From contig NC_020514.1 of assembly GCF_000347635.1 (NCBI RefSeq), positions 3,410,001 through 3,474,000 of the forward strand: a stretch of DNA of 64,000 nt, written 5' to 3'. The notes beneath the pieces are model-generated. The model saw nothing but the letters and a program-made list of their open reading frames with translations. It ran no database searches and had not been told where the DNA came from. Shown here piece by piece: positions 56,317 to 64,000 of this stretch. The stretch is from Paraglaciecola psychrophila 170 (GTDB taxonomy: Bacteria > Pseudomonadota > Gammaproteobacteria > Enterobacterales > Alteromonadaceae). Made by a program: the position numbers and the translations under genes. Numbering within the stretch: position 1 is the stretch's first letter; each line of letters starts with the position of its first letter.

Positions 56317-56505
56317 AAATCTGCTATTTAGATATCAGCATATTTTTCGTACAAATTAGATTTAAATTTTTATCACAATTTAAGCTCGGCTCTGTAGAAT
56401 AAAATACTGCAATATTTACTTTCGTCGAACTTTCATTATCTTGTTTTTGAGTGACTACAAATATTTGACACAAAACGATATCAATCAATATTTATAATAA
56501 AACCA

Positions 56506-58065
56506 TTACACTATTTTTACGGTCTTTTTGTTAATGCCGTAGTCACGTAGTTTATTAGCAATAGCGGTGTGGCTTAAACCTAGTTTTTTTGCTAACTGTC
56601 TAGTACTCGGATAACTGGGGTATAACCGCATTAAAATGTCTTTTTCAAAACGTTTAACTTCGTCATCTAAACTGCCTGCGAATTCTTCTGAAACAAAACT
56701 GACAGTTGCAGAGCATGACGGCAGTTGGATATTTTCTTTTTCTAGTTCGTTGCCTTCTAATAGTGAAACCGCTCGATATAGGGCATTTTCAAGTTGCCGT
56801 ACATTGCCGGGCCACGGATAAGTTTGCAGATAATCGACACAAGCCTTGGTCATCTTAGGTGCCTTTCGACCTAATTTCACACTATGTTGTTTAATAAATC
56901 GATCAGCTAACGCAATAATATCTGATTTACGTTCTCGTAGTGGAGGTAACACCAAACTCAACATATTTAAACGATAAAACAGGTCTTCTCTAAATTGCCC
57001 CTCTTGCATTAATTTACCTAAATCTTTATGAGTAGTGCAAATTAACCGAACATCGAACTGTAAAGGTTTCTCATCACCAATTTTGTGGTAACTCCTATTT
57101 TGTAAAACCCGCAAAAGCTTTATTTGAAGCTGTGAAGACATATCACCCACCTCGTCCAAGAGCAAAGTGCCACCTTGCGCTAATTCTAACAAACCCACTT
57201 TTCTGTCAGTCTGCCCATCAATTCCTGCTGCGTGACCAAATAACTCGGACTCAGCAATATTATCTGGCAAAGACGCACAGTTTAAAGATAAAAATGTCTC
57301 CTCATTGCGTCTACTTGCTTCATGGCAAGCCTTGGCAAGCATTTCTTTACCTGTGCCAGTTTCGCCGAAAATAATAATTGGCCCATCTAATTCGGCCATT
57401 CGCTTAGCCTCTTTCACCACGTTTTTCATCGCTTTACTATCCGCTTGGATAGAGATGAAGCTATCTATGCTCGCCTTATGAAAAACAGTCAGTTGTTGCC
57501 CTAACCTAAGCTCAGATTTCAGCATAAAGACGGCCCCCGCCAATATATCAGCGCCATCGGAATCAGGTACCATAACAGGTAACATATCAAGCAAATAATC
57601 TTGTTCTAAAAATCGAATTCTTTGTGCTTGTACTTGGGGATTTTTACTTTCTAACCAGCGAATTACATTAAATCCTTTAAGAAGTTCTGCAATATCACTA
57701 CCAATAATTTCATTTTTGGGCACTTCTAGACTTGAGACAACCGCATCATTAATCATGATGATTTTGCCCTTAGTATCCACCGAAAAAACCGGATCCGGCA
57801 AAGTCTGCAACAACGCTTTCAGCTGGTATTGTTCGCGCTCAAGGGGCATAAAAGGTGTGGTTTTCACGTCTTCAATACCTTCGATTTTGCGTATCTTAGG
57901 CATCAAATGTTGAAAGTCTTCAAACTCAATATTAGGAAAGTTTAAAAAAATCTTTCCTAATTCATCAATCTCAATTCCTCGCAGATCGATTTCATGCTCA
58001 ACCAATATATCTAACACATCTTGAGCAATACCCAAACGGTCCTGGCAGTTTACTTCTAAGCGCAT
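56506..58065 (-). CDS. tyrR: Aromatic-amino-acid transcription regulator TyrR
   Basis: A 519-residue protein, matching E. coli TyrR (513). An ACT domain lies at residues 1-70 (MRLEVNCQDRLGIAQDVLDI) and a PAS domain at about 80-190 (VFSVDTKGKIIMIND). An AAA+ domain follows with Walker A IIFGETGTGKEML, ESELFGHAAGIDGQTDRKVG and Walker B TLLLDEVGDM, then a C-terminal HTH (SHTAIANKLRDYG). The GAFTGA loop that contacts sigma-54 is replaced by GHAAGIDGQT, consistent with TyrR acting on sigma-70 promoters. It lies 165 bp downstream of phhA. Confidence 0.96.
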   Translation of the reverse strand: MRLEVNCQDRLGIAQDVLDILVEHEIDLRGIEIDELGKIFLNFPNIEFEDFQHLMPKIRKIEGIEDVKTTPFMPLEREQYQLKALLQTLPDPVFSVDTKGKIIMINDAVVSSLEVPKNEIIGSDIAELLKGFNVIRWLESKNPQVQAQRIRFLEQDYLLDMLPVMVPDSDGADILAGAVFMLKSELRLGQQLTVFHKASIDSFISIQADSKAMKNVVKEAKRMAELDGPIIIFGETGTGKEMLAKACHEASRRNEETFLSLNCASLPDNIAESELFGHAAGIDGQTDRKVGLLELAQGGTLLLDEVGDMSSQLQIKLLRVLQNRSYHKIGDEKPLQFDVRLICTTHKDLGKLMQEGQFREDLFYRLNMLSLVLPPLRERKSDIIALADRFIKQHSVKLGRKAPKMTKACVDYLQTYPWPGNVRQLENALYRAVSLLEGNELEKENIQLPSCSATVSFVSEEFAGSLDDEVKRFEKDILMRLYPSYPSTRQLAKKLGLSHTAIANKLRDYGINKKTVKIV

Positions 58066-58230
58066 TTACAACCCCGTTTTGAATACAAGACAACACCAGC
58101 CTAAATTGGGCTAGCGTAAATATATTATTACAATTGGCTTAGCGAAGACAGTGTTATTAGTTGACAGTTTTTACAATCTCATAAGCCCGCTTTGGAGAGG
58201 GCTGTAAAATCATCCAGATTTAAAAAGTCA

Positions 58231-59031
58231 TCAACTTGCTTGTTTTTCTTTAGGCAGGAACCTGGGGGCATATAACCCTAGATGTTTGGCTTGCGTAACC
58301 AAATCCATAATATCCATTTCTGCAACATCAAATAGTGAGTCAAACGAATCTAGAACATAATAAATAGGCTGCATAATATCGATGCGGTATGGGGTTCTTA
58401 ATGCATCTAAGGGCTGCATTGGCATATGCACACAATCATCTGATTCAAGCGAATGAATTGTCTCACCGGGGGAAGACAGAACGCCACCACCATAAATTCG
58501 AGTACCATCTTGAGTACTAACTAAACCAAACTCAACAGTAAACCAATACAACCTTGCTAAAAAAGCTCTATCTTCTTTACTTGCAGCATAGCCAAGTTTT
58601 CCATAGGTATGGGTGAAATGTGCAAAAGCAGGGTTTGTTAATAATGGACAATGACCAAATATCTCATGGAAAATATCGGGTTCTTGAAGATACTCAAACT
58701 CTTCATTTGAACGGATAAAAGTCGCAACTGGGAATTGTTTGTTAGCTAATAAGTGAAAGAATTCATCAAAATTGATCAAAGAAGGCACTTGTTTTACCTT
58801 CCATCCGGTTGCTTTAATCAAAACTGAGTTAATTTCAGCTAGCTGTGGAATACGTTCAGGAGATAAATTCAGCAACTCCAGACCATGTAAATATTCGTCA
58901 CAGGCCCGACCTTTAAGTAAGCTACATTGTTTTTGTAACAATGCTGCCCAAATTTCATTTTCTTGTGCACTCCAATTTACCAGACCATTCTCATCAGCTT
59001 CATGGGATTTATAACGAGTATTTTTTGACAT
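58231..59031 (-). CDS. phhA: Phenylalanine 4-monooxygenase
   Basis: A 266-residue protein from ATG 59031; a TTG three codons earlier is possible. It has the iron-binding motif PDIFHEIFGHCPLLTNPAF (two His ligands) with a distal Glu in WFTVEFGLV, and the C-terminal YGGGVLSSPGETIHSL. This is the bacterial aromatic amino acid hydroxylase converting phenylalanine to tyrosine with pterin and oxygen. It is encoded with tyrR and preceded by a TyrR box. No pterin carbinolamine dehydratase gene (phhB) is adjacent. Confidence 0.95.
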   Translation of the reverse strand: MSKNTRYKSHEADENGLVNWSAQENEIWAALLQKQCSLLKGRACDEYLHGLELLNLSPERIPQLAEINSVLIKATGWKVKQVPSLINFDEFFHLLANKQFPVATFIRSNEEFEYLQEPDIFHEIFGHCPLLTNPAFAHFTHTYGKLGYAASKEDRAFLARLYWFTVEFGLVSTQDGTRIYGGGVLSSPGETIHSLESDDCVHMPMQPLDALRTPYRIDIMQPIYYVLDSFDSLFDVAEMDIMDLVTQAKHLGLYAPRFLPKEKQAS

Positions 59032-59126
59032 ACAATCCAATTGATTTATTACGTAACATATCCAAAATTGTACTCGTACTAATGCAAATCAAAAGCCTAA
59101 TGCATGTTTTTGTTTTGTGATTCAAT

Positions 59127-59144
59127 TGTAAATATAAGCTTACA
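59127..59144 (-). promoter_or_regulatory. TyrR box upstream of phhA
   Basis: TGTAAA-TATAAG-CTTACA (read on the + strand at 59127-59144; the site is palindromic) matches TGTAAA-N6-TTTACA with one difference, about 96 bp upstream of phhA. A weaker half-site TGTAAA on the other strand lies at 59163-59168. TyrR with phenylalanine would activate phhA, as known in Pseudomonas. Confidence 0.7.
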
Positions 59145-59192
59145 TACGATAAAATCACATAATTTACAAGTCATCTAAACTTAGCTAAAACA

Positions 59193-60254
59193 CTACTTTA
59201 ACTGCTTGTTAAGATCCTCCAACAATTGTTTGCTGATACCTGACATCACTGGTTTAGGCTTTGATATCCAAGGTAAAGGACGACATTCGTTAATCGCCTT
59301 TAAACCAATTCTAGCAGTCAACACACCAGCTCCCATACCCTGAGCAATACGAGTTGATAACTTACCTGCAAGGCCAGCACTTAATGCGTAATTACCCGCA
59401 TCAGATAAAATTTCGGCTGCACCTGCGTACAACATAGTATGAAATATTTTACGAATTAGCTTAACTCTGCTCCAATAACCCAAATGTAAACCATATATTT
59501 CGCTGACTTGGTTCAACATCCGAATATTTCGCCATAGCACTATCAGCATGTCTAACAAGGCAAACGGGCTTACAGCTATCATGACACTTGCTGCCGAGGC
59601 ATTTTTACTGACCTGTTGCAAAGCCATTTTATCAATAGGAGCTAACACTAAGTGTTCAAACAAAGACAAAACTTCACTATCACAGTGATGAGAATCCAAG
59701 CTTTCTCGCCAACTTACTACCAAGTGTTGATAATCATTTGGAAGACTTTTGGCTATTTTAAAACAATGTTGTTCAGCCAATCCTATAACACTCGTATTGG
59801 CCATTTGCTGTGATTGTGTTCGGATATCATCTTGATGTTTGAGTTGTTTCAGTCCCCTGTATTCAACAAAAACTTGACGCATTACCAATATTCCAAGGGC
59901 TGAAAAAATGGCTAGCCAAACACCTGCTAACCAGTCCATTCGCTCTACCATGGCAATAATAAAAAAGACTAACTCGGCACTACTTGCCAGCAATACACCA
60001 ACAAACAAAAAACTAACCATTTTTACTCTTTTTTTAATGCTTAACTCTTTCAAATCCTCTAGTGGAATAGCATCATCGACTGGATCATCACTCACCTCTA
60101 TTGAATCAATATTGGTAACAATAAACGCTGATTTAACTGAAGGCTGTGAATGAATTTCTTCGTCTTGAGTGCTAAAAACATGGGCACCTTTGAGTACCTT
60201 AGATGTGCTCGCATCATTCTGTTTTTGTTCATTGGATAAAGGAGGGATTTTCAT
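59193..60254 (-). CDS. ycjF: YcjF-family DUF697 inner-membrane protein
   Basis: A 353-residue protein. The polar N-terminus is followed by two membrane helices (MVSFLFVGVLLASSAELVFF and AGVWLAIFSALGILVM) and a C-terminal DUF697 domain (NASAASVMIAVSPFALLDML, SRVKLIRKIFHTMLYAGAAE). It is the second gene of the ycjX-ycjF pair found behind psp genes. The ATG at 60252-60254 overlaps the native ycjX stop by ATGA. Function is unknown; induction with the phage-shock response is the inference from context. Confidence 0.9.
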   Translation of the reverse strand: MKIPPLSNEQKQNDASTSKVLKGAHVFSTQDEEIHSQPSVKSAFIVTNIDSIEVSDDPVDDAIPLEDLKELSIKKRVKMVSFLFVGVLLASSAELVFFIIAMVERMDWLAGVWLAIFSALGILVMRQVFVEYRGLKQLKHQDDIRTQSQQMANTSVIGLAEQHCFKIAKSLPNDYQHLVVSWRESLDSHHCDSEVLSLFEHLVLAPIDKMALQQVSKNASAASVMIAVSPFALLDMLIVLWRNIRMLNQVSEIYGLHLGYWSRVKLIRKIFHTMLYAGAAEILSDAGNYALSAGLAGKLSTRIAQGMGAGVLTARIGLKAINECRPLPWISKPKPVMSGISKQLLEDLNKQLK

Positions 60255-61682
60255 ATTAATTTATCCGCGAGTAAAAAATCGAGTACTTGATCCATTCTGA
60301 TATGAGGCAGAACATGTTGTGTATTCATCAGGGGGGGGGGATAGTTTAGGGAACTCAAATTTTTGCTGCTTCCAGAATTCAGGGCCGGGGCAGCTTTGAG
60401 GCACTTCTCCAGGAAACAGGGTAATAGCTGCCCCCTGTTCGTTCCTACCTTGCAGTACTGGGATACTTTCACCATTTTGCTGACAAAGACCTGACTTTGA
60501 AGCGCGAATAGCAGACACAGCAGTTGATTCGGTACTGACGCCATCAAATTGTATTTGTTTCCTGACACTATGCAGCATACTTTCCAACAACTTAACTAAG
60601 TTAGTTTGCTGTTCAGGTGTAATATGGTCAGCCTTACTGGCGGCAAATACTAACTTATCAATTTTAGGTTGAAACAAACGATTTAGTATATTGGAAGATC
60701 CGTATTGAAAACTCCCCATCAGCCAGTCTAAGGCTTTTTGTAGGTCTTGATAGCTATGAAAACCACGATTTAACGCAGACAAACAATCAACTAAAACAAC
60801 TTGTCGATCGAAACCTTTGAAATGGTCTTTATAAAATGGTTGTACAACTTCGGTTTTATAATGTTTAAAGCGCCGACACAATAACTCAGCATTACTATCT
60901 TTTAGTGGTTTATTAAGGTCAATTCCCTGCTGTTCAAGTTGTAAGTCTGTAATAGGAAAAAAATGTAAAACGGGGGCACCAGACAACTCCCCAGGTAAAA
61001 TAAATCGACCGGGTTGTAATAATTGATACCCATTACTTTGGCAATCAATTAAGTACTGAGTATATAACTCAGAGGCTTTTTGTAGTGCTAATTCATCGCC
61101 TCTAGCATTTAAATCTAAATTTGCCACTGCATTAAAAAACGGAGTTGCTAAGTCATGCCTAATGGGGTCGCTTAGTTCTCCCTGACAATGCTTAGACCAC
61201 TGAGCATAATCCATATCGAGTAGCGGCAAATCAAGCAACCATTCTCCAGGATAGTCGGTAATGTCTAAAGTTAGAGTTGCGTCCTCGGTCAGATATTTAC
61301 TCAACCCCTTACTCTTTTTATACTTTATTTTTAGTCTTACCTGCGAAATACCTTTTGTCGACGCAGGCCATTCGGGTGAGGTTTGGGTAAGCTTGGCCAT
61401 GGCCTCTTCGTATGCAAAACGACTAAAACTCAAATTGGGTTGAATATCTCGTTTTACACCAATCAACCGCGACTCTCTGACCACTGAAAAAAAAGGGAGG
61501 TGTGCCGCTTCGTTTGCTTCAATAAGTTGGTTGACTAAAGATGTAATGAACGCAGTTTTACCGCTGCCACTGAGTCCAGTCACTGCCAAGTTAACATGAT
61601 TATTAACGAGTCTTGCCGCGGTTAACTTTAGCTTTTGTTTGGTCTGGAGAATGTTAGGATGTTGGAGCAAGGAAGTCTGCAT
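60251..61682 (-). CDS. ycjX: YcjX-family GTPase-like protein, C-terminus shifted by a G-run
   Basis: About 475 codons. The likely start is ATG 61680-61682 (MQTSLLQHPNILQTKQKL). The P-loop is AVTGLSGSGKTAFIT, and DITDYPGEWLLDLPLL and DCLSALNRGFHSYQDL follow. The ten-base G run on the + strand (60331-60340) puts the tail out of frame: as read, it ends PDEYTTCSASYQNGSSTRFF-stop. The other frame reads MNTQHVLPHIRMDQVLDFLL then ADKLI-stop, and that native stop overlaps the ycjF ATG. Nine G would restore the family end. Could be sequencing error or phase variation. Confidence 0.85.
60331..60340. repeat. Ten-base G run (C run in ycjX)
   Basis: A mononucleotide tract of ten G near the 3' end of ycjX. 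It is by far the longest G/C homopolymer in the window. Such tracts slip readily during replication and are also a classic place for base-calling error. Confidence 0.8.
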
Positions 61683-61760
61683 GAAAACGGTATCAACCTT
61701 ATGTAATTGGAAGAATAAAATACTTAAGGCTGACATTCAGCCAGCCCCATTAAGATTAGA

Positions 61761-62221
61761 TTATAACTTGCTTAACTCTCGATTAAGTTGAAACTCAGTT
61801 GAAGTGACATAGGTCTCCATTTTTCTAAGTCTAGTTTCATTTTTTTCAAAGCGTTGTTTGATATCGATAAAAGCCTGTTTAGGTGGTTCGCCTGCTTGCC
61901 AAACTTTAGACTTCACCACTACTTTTTCTGATTCGTCCTCAGACACATTATGCCACCCCTTGCCTTGCACTTTATTGTGGTGGCTAGTTGCATTCCCTTC
62001 ATCTTTTGGTCTAGCTGCCAAGCCCCTTGGTTTTTTTCTAAAATAAACCACGCAGCAATATAACCAACGAAGAAAAATGGCGGTGCCAATAAAAAGAATC
62101 CAGTTAGCGTTAGGATTCTCACCAACCATATTTCCATGCCAAAGTATTCGGCTATACCAGCACACACCCCTGCAATTTTTCCTTTGCTAGGGTCTCTGTG
62201 TAAGCTGCCAAAAGTTTTCAT
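61761..62221 (-). pseudogene. pspC: pspC (phage-shock membrane regulator), frameshifted
   Basis: Two overlapping frames make one PspC. The first (ATG 62219-62221) has GSLHRDPSKGKIAGVCAGIA, EYFGMEIWLVRILTLTGFFL and YIAAWFILEKN. The second continues LAARPKDEGNATSHHNKVQG and ends KVWQAGEPPKQAFIDI...RELSKL at 61761. The join lies at the run of seven T on the + strand (62031-62037). Eight would restore ILEKKPRGLAARPK. PspC is an inner-membrane sensor partner of PspA and PspB. The start overlaps the pspB stop region by 4 bp. Confidence 0.85.
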
Positions 62222-62454
62222 ACTTTATTCCTCCACTCTGGCGCCTCTGCATCCAAAATTGACTCTAATGTATGAATGCGATCTGCCATTTTTTCTGCTC
62301 TATCAGCTAATTCTTGTAATGTGCCATATTCAGCTTCAGTCAGTCCCTGATTCATTTGTTTTTTGCTCCGATAATGCATTATCAGCCATATCGGAGCGAC
62401 AAAGATCATAAAAATAACGATAGGTGCTACTATTATTCCAACTACGTCTTCCAC
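62218..62454 (-). CDS. pspB: Phage shock protein B
   Basis: A 78-residue protein. An N-terminal membrane helix (VVGIIVAPIVIFMIFVAPIW) is followed by a cytoplasmic coiled-coil part, LTEAEYGTLQELADRAEKMA, and DRIHTLESILDAEAPEWRNK, which is the PspB signature. It works with PspC at the inner membrane to relieve PspA inhibition of PspF. It lies 41 bp after pspA. Confidence 0.95.
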   Translation of the reverse strand: MEDVVGIIVAPIVIFMIFVAPIWLIMHYRSKKQMNQGLTEAEYGTLQELADRAEKMADRIHTLESILDAEAPEWRNKV

Positions 62455-62495
62455 AATTCGTCTCCTTTTGCCAGTATCTACCGACCATTACTGGC

Positions 62496-63173
62496 TTACT
62501 TTTCAACAGCTGTTGATTTACTTTGCATTTTTTTCTTCAATGCCGCCAGTTCATCATCAATTTCATCATCTGACTCAAGTTCAGCAAATTCATCAGCTAA
62601 GGTTTTCTTACCTAAGTCGTAAGCATCGACTTGTGACTCTAAATCATCAATCTTGCGCTCGTATTGTTCAAATCGACCCATCGCAGCATCGACTTTGCCA
62701 CTGTCTAAGGTTTTCTTTACTTCAAGCCTAGAGCTGACTGTTTTTTGACGCAATATAATGGCTTTTTGACGTGTCTTAGCATCCGCTAATTTGTCTTGCA
62801 GTTGCCCGACTTCACTCTGCAATTTTGTAATTTGCTCATCTACACCCTTAAGTTCATGTAACAGAGCACTGGCATGTTCGTCACACTTTTTCTTTTCATG
62901 AAGCGCTGCACGGGCTAAGTCTTCTCTATCTTTACTGATAGCTAATTCTGCTTTCGATGTCCAATCCTTGGCTTCATTCTGCATTTTACCAATTTGCGAG
63001 CAAATTTCTTTTTTACTAGCCAATGTCTTTGCTGAAGCAGAGCGCACTTCAACCAGTGTGTCTTCCATTTCTTGAATAATTAAACGCACCATCTTTTCAG
63101 GATCTTCGGCCTTATCTAAAATGGAATTAATATTTGAGTTCACTATGTCTGTGAAACGCGAGAAGATACCCAT
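62496..63173 (-). CDS. pspA: Phage shock protein A
   Basis: A 225-residue protein from ATG 63171-63173 (MGIFSRFTDIVNSNINSILD); the frame extends seven codons further to a less likely start. It is almost entirely helical coiled coil (KAEDPEKMVRLIIQEMEDTL, VRSASAKTLASKKEICSQ), as in the PspA/IM30/ESCRT-III family. It binds PspF in the cytoplasm and, under envelope stress, assembles on the inner membrane. It is the first gene of the leftward psp operon, after a sigma-54 promoter. Confidence 0.96.
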   Translation of the reverse strand: MGIFSRFTDIVNSNINSILDKAEDPEKMVRLIIQEMEDTLVEVRSASAKTLASKKEICSQIGKMQNEAKDWTSKAELAISKDREDLARAALHEKKKCDEHASALLHELKGVDEQITKLQSEVGQLQDKLADAKTRQKAIILRQKTVSSRLEVKKTLDSGKVDAAMGRFEQYERKIDDLESQVDAYDLGKKTLADEFAELESDDEIDDELAALKKKMQSKSTAVEK

Positions 63174-63263
63174 AGTTTTTACCTCTTTTATCAAATGTTA
63201 GTTAAATAATGTTAATTAACAGGGCTATTTGTTTTTTTCTTACCAAGTTCTTGCTAAATTCTA

Positions 63264-63280
63264 TTCAATTTACAGGCCAA
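63264..63280 (-). promoter_or_regulatory. Sigma-54 promoter of the psp operon
   Basis: Read leftward, TTGGCCTGTAAATTGAA aligns with the consensus YTGGCACGrNNNTTGCW: the -24 TGG and -12 TTG elements have the correct spacing. It is about 91 bp upstream of pspA, as expected for PspF-activated transcription. Confidence 0.7.
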
Positions 63281-63404
63281 CATCATGGTTTAACTAAATT
63301 ATTGATTTTAAACAAATATTAATTTACACACTGCACACTGAGATCTACAATAATTAATAAGCAGACTATTAGTTAGTCGTTTAGACCACTTTTTAAGGAT
63401 ATTG

Positions 63405-64000
63405 ATGAGCCGCTTTCGCCAACAAGATAAAATGCTAGGTCAATCTAATAATTTTTTAGAAGTGTTAGAGCAAATTTCACAAATTGCACCTTTAAATAAA
63501 CCCGTTTTAATTATTGGCGAAAGAGGCACAGGTAAGGAGCTGGTTGCAGCCCGGATGCATTTTTTGTCAAAACGCTGGGAACAAACCTACCTGACACTCA
63601 ATTGCGCAGCCTTAAATGAAAGTTTGTTAGAAAGTGAATTGTTTGGATATGAAGCGGGTGCTTTTACTGGCGCAGCTAAACGTCGAGAGGGGCGATTCGA
63701 AACCGCAGATAACGGCACCTTATTTTTAGATGAACTGTCTAATACATCTGGCATGGTCCAAGAAAAGCTACTTCGGGTAATTGAGTATGGAGAGTTTGAA
63801 CGCGTAGGCGGCTCTCGCAGTGTGAAGGTCGATGTTCGAATAGTTGCTGCCACGAACGAAGATTTACCCGCTTTAGCGGACTCAGGTGAATTTAGAGCAG
63901 ATTTGCTAGACAGATTGGCATTTGACGTCATCACCCTGCCCCCTCTGCGCGAACGCAGAGAAGACATAATGATGTTAGCCGAAAACTTTGCTATCAACAT
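63405..64000 (+). CDS. pspF: psp operon activator PspF, cut by window edge
   Basis: The first 198 codons from ATG 63405 (MSRFRQQDKMLGQSNNFLEV) are present. The AAA+ domain has Walker A IIGERGTGKELV, the sigma-54-contacting loop EAGAFTGAAKRREG and Walker B LFLDELSN, then RIVAATNEDLPA. It begins directly with the AAA+ domain, with no regulatory N-terminal domain, as PspF does. The C-terminal HTH lies past the window. It is divergent from pspA and activates it, being inhibited by bound PspA. Confidence 0.95.
   Translation, partial: MSRFRQQDKMLGQSNNFLEVLEQISQIAPLNKPVLIIGERGTGKELVAARMHFLSKRWEQTYLTLNCAALNESLLESELFGYEAGAFTGAAKRREGRFETADNGTLFLDELSNTSGMVQEKLLRVIEYGEFERVGGSRSVKVDVRIVAATNEDLPALADSGEFRADLLDRLAFDVITLPPLRERREDIMMLAENFAIN

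Noticed and set aside
63587..64000. Leftward 137-codon frame opposite pspF
   Set aside because: Antisense to the highly conserved PspF AAA+ domain; no independent evidence.
1..64000. CRISPR array, prophage, integron or toxin-antitoxin module
   Set aside because: No regular direct repeats with unique spacers, no phage structural or integrase genes, and no recognisable toxin-antitoxin pair were seen; the two short HTH proteins have no adjacent toxin-like partner.

Overview
The window is about 64 kb of a chromosome at roughly 40% G+C. It most likely comes from a marine gammaproteobacterium of the Alteromonadales (Alteromonas/Paraglaciecola-like). The evidence is the combination of a complete TonB2-type energiser (DUF3450, two ExbB-like proteins, ExbD, TonB, TPR protein), large TonB-dependent receptors, the Psp/YcjXF operon, TyrR with phenylalanine hydroxylase, the prfB +1 recoding site, and orthodox gammaproteobacterial lysS, argS, prfC, holD, rimI, tmcA and gshA.

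Layout. 1-10.2 kb is one leftward surface-polysaccharide (EPS/capsule) cluster: two GT2 glycosyltransferases, a pyruvyl transferase, an O-antigen-ligase/polymerase-like protein, a chain-length protein, a Wza-type exporter, an initiating sugar-phosphate transferase, a WecG/TagA-type transferase on a degenerate second transferase domain, and a further GT-A enzyme. 10.8-14.0 kb is a nitric-oxide sensing island: H-NOX and histidine kinase, beside a receiver protein whose HD-GYP-like output half has decayed. 14.5-30.6 kb is mainly housekeeping (gshA, Hpt protein, RluA-like synthase, ketopantoate reductase, lysS-prfB, MscS, rimK-associated operon, FMN reductase, argS, prfC). 30.9-32.8 kb is a small accessory cassette: two HTH proteins around an unknown membrane protein and a secreted protein built from 24-residue repeats. 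32.9-38.2 kb holds rimI-holD, tRNA-Trp and a thiamine-salvage operon behind a TPP riboswitch. 38.3-43.6 kb holds a lipoprotein, tmcA and a spermidine-synthase-like membrane protein. 43.6-53.7 kb is the TonB2 operon, a 2 kb gene desert with a group II intron remnant, and a broken TonB-dependent receptor. 54-64 kb holds a ComFB-like protein, SRP RNA, leucine dehydrogenase with its Lrp regulator, tyrR-phhA, and the psp operon with divergent pspF.

A striking property is the number of damaged genes. Homopolymer-type single-base frameshifts affect the RluA-like synthase, the PnuC-type transporter, pspC and ycjX (a run of ten G). A nonsense codon splits the signal peptide from the TonB receptor. rimK has a frameshift plus an internal deletion, and the H-NOX partner regulator has a stop, frameshifts and decay. 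The homopolymer cases could be sequencing errors. The rimK, HD-GYP and intron remnants are too extensive for that and look like real gene decay.

No CRISPR array, prophage or intact insertion sequence was seen. The best candidates for something new are the repeat-peptide cassette (30.9-32.8 kb), the fusion of a dead sugar-phosphate transferase domain to a WecG-type enzyme, and the H-NOX pair left without its HD-GYP-type effector.
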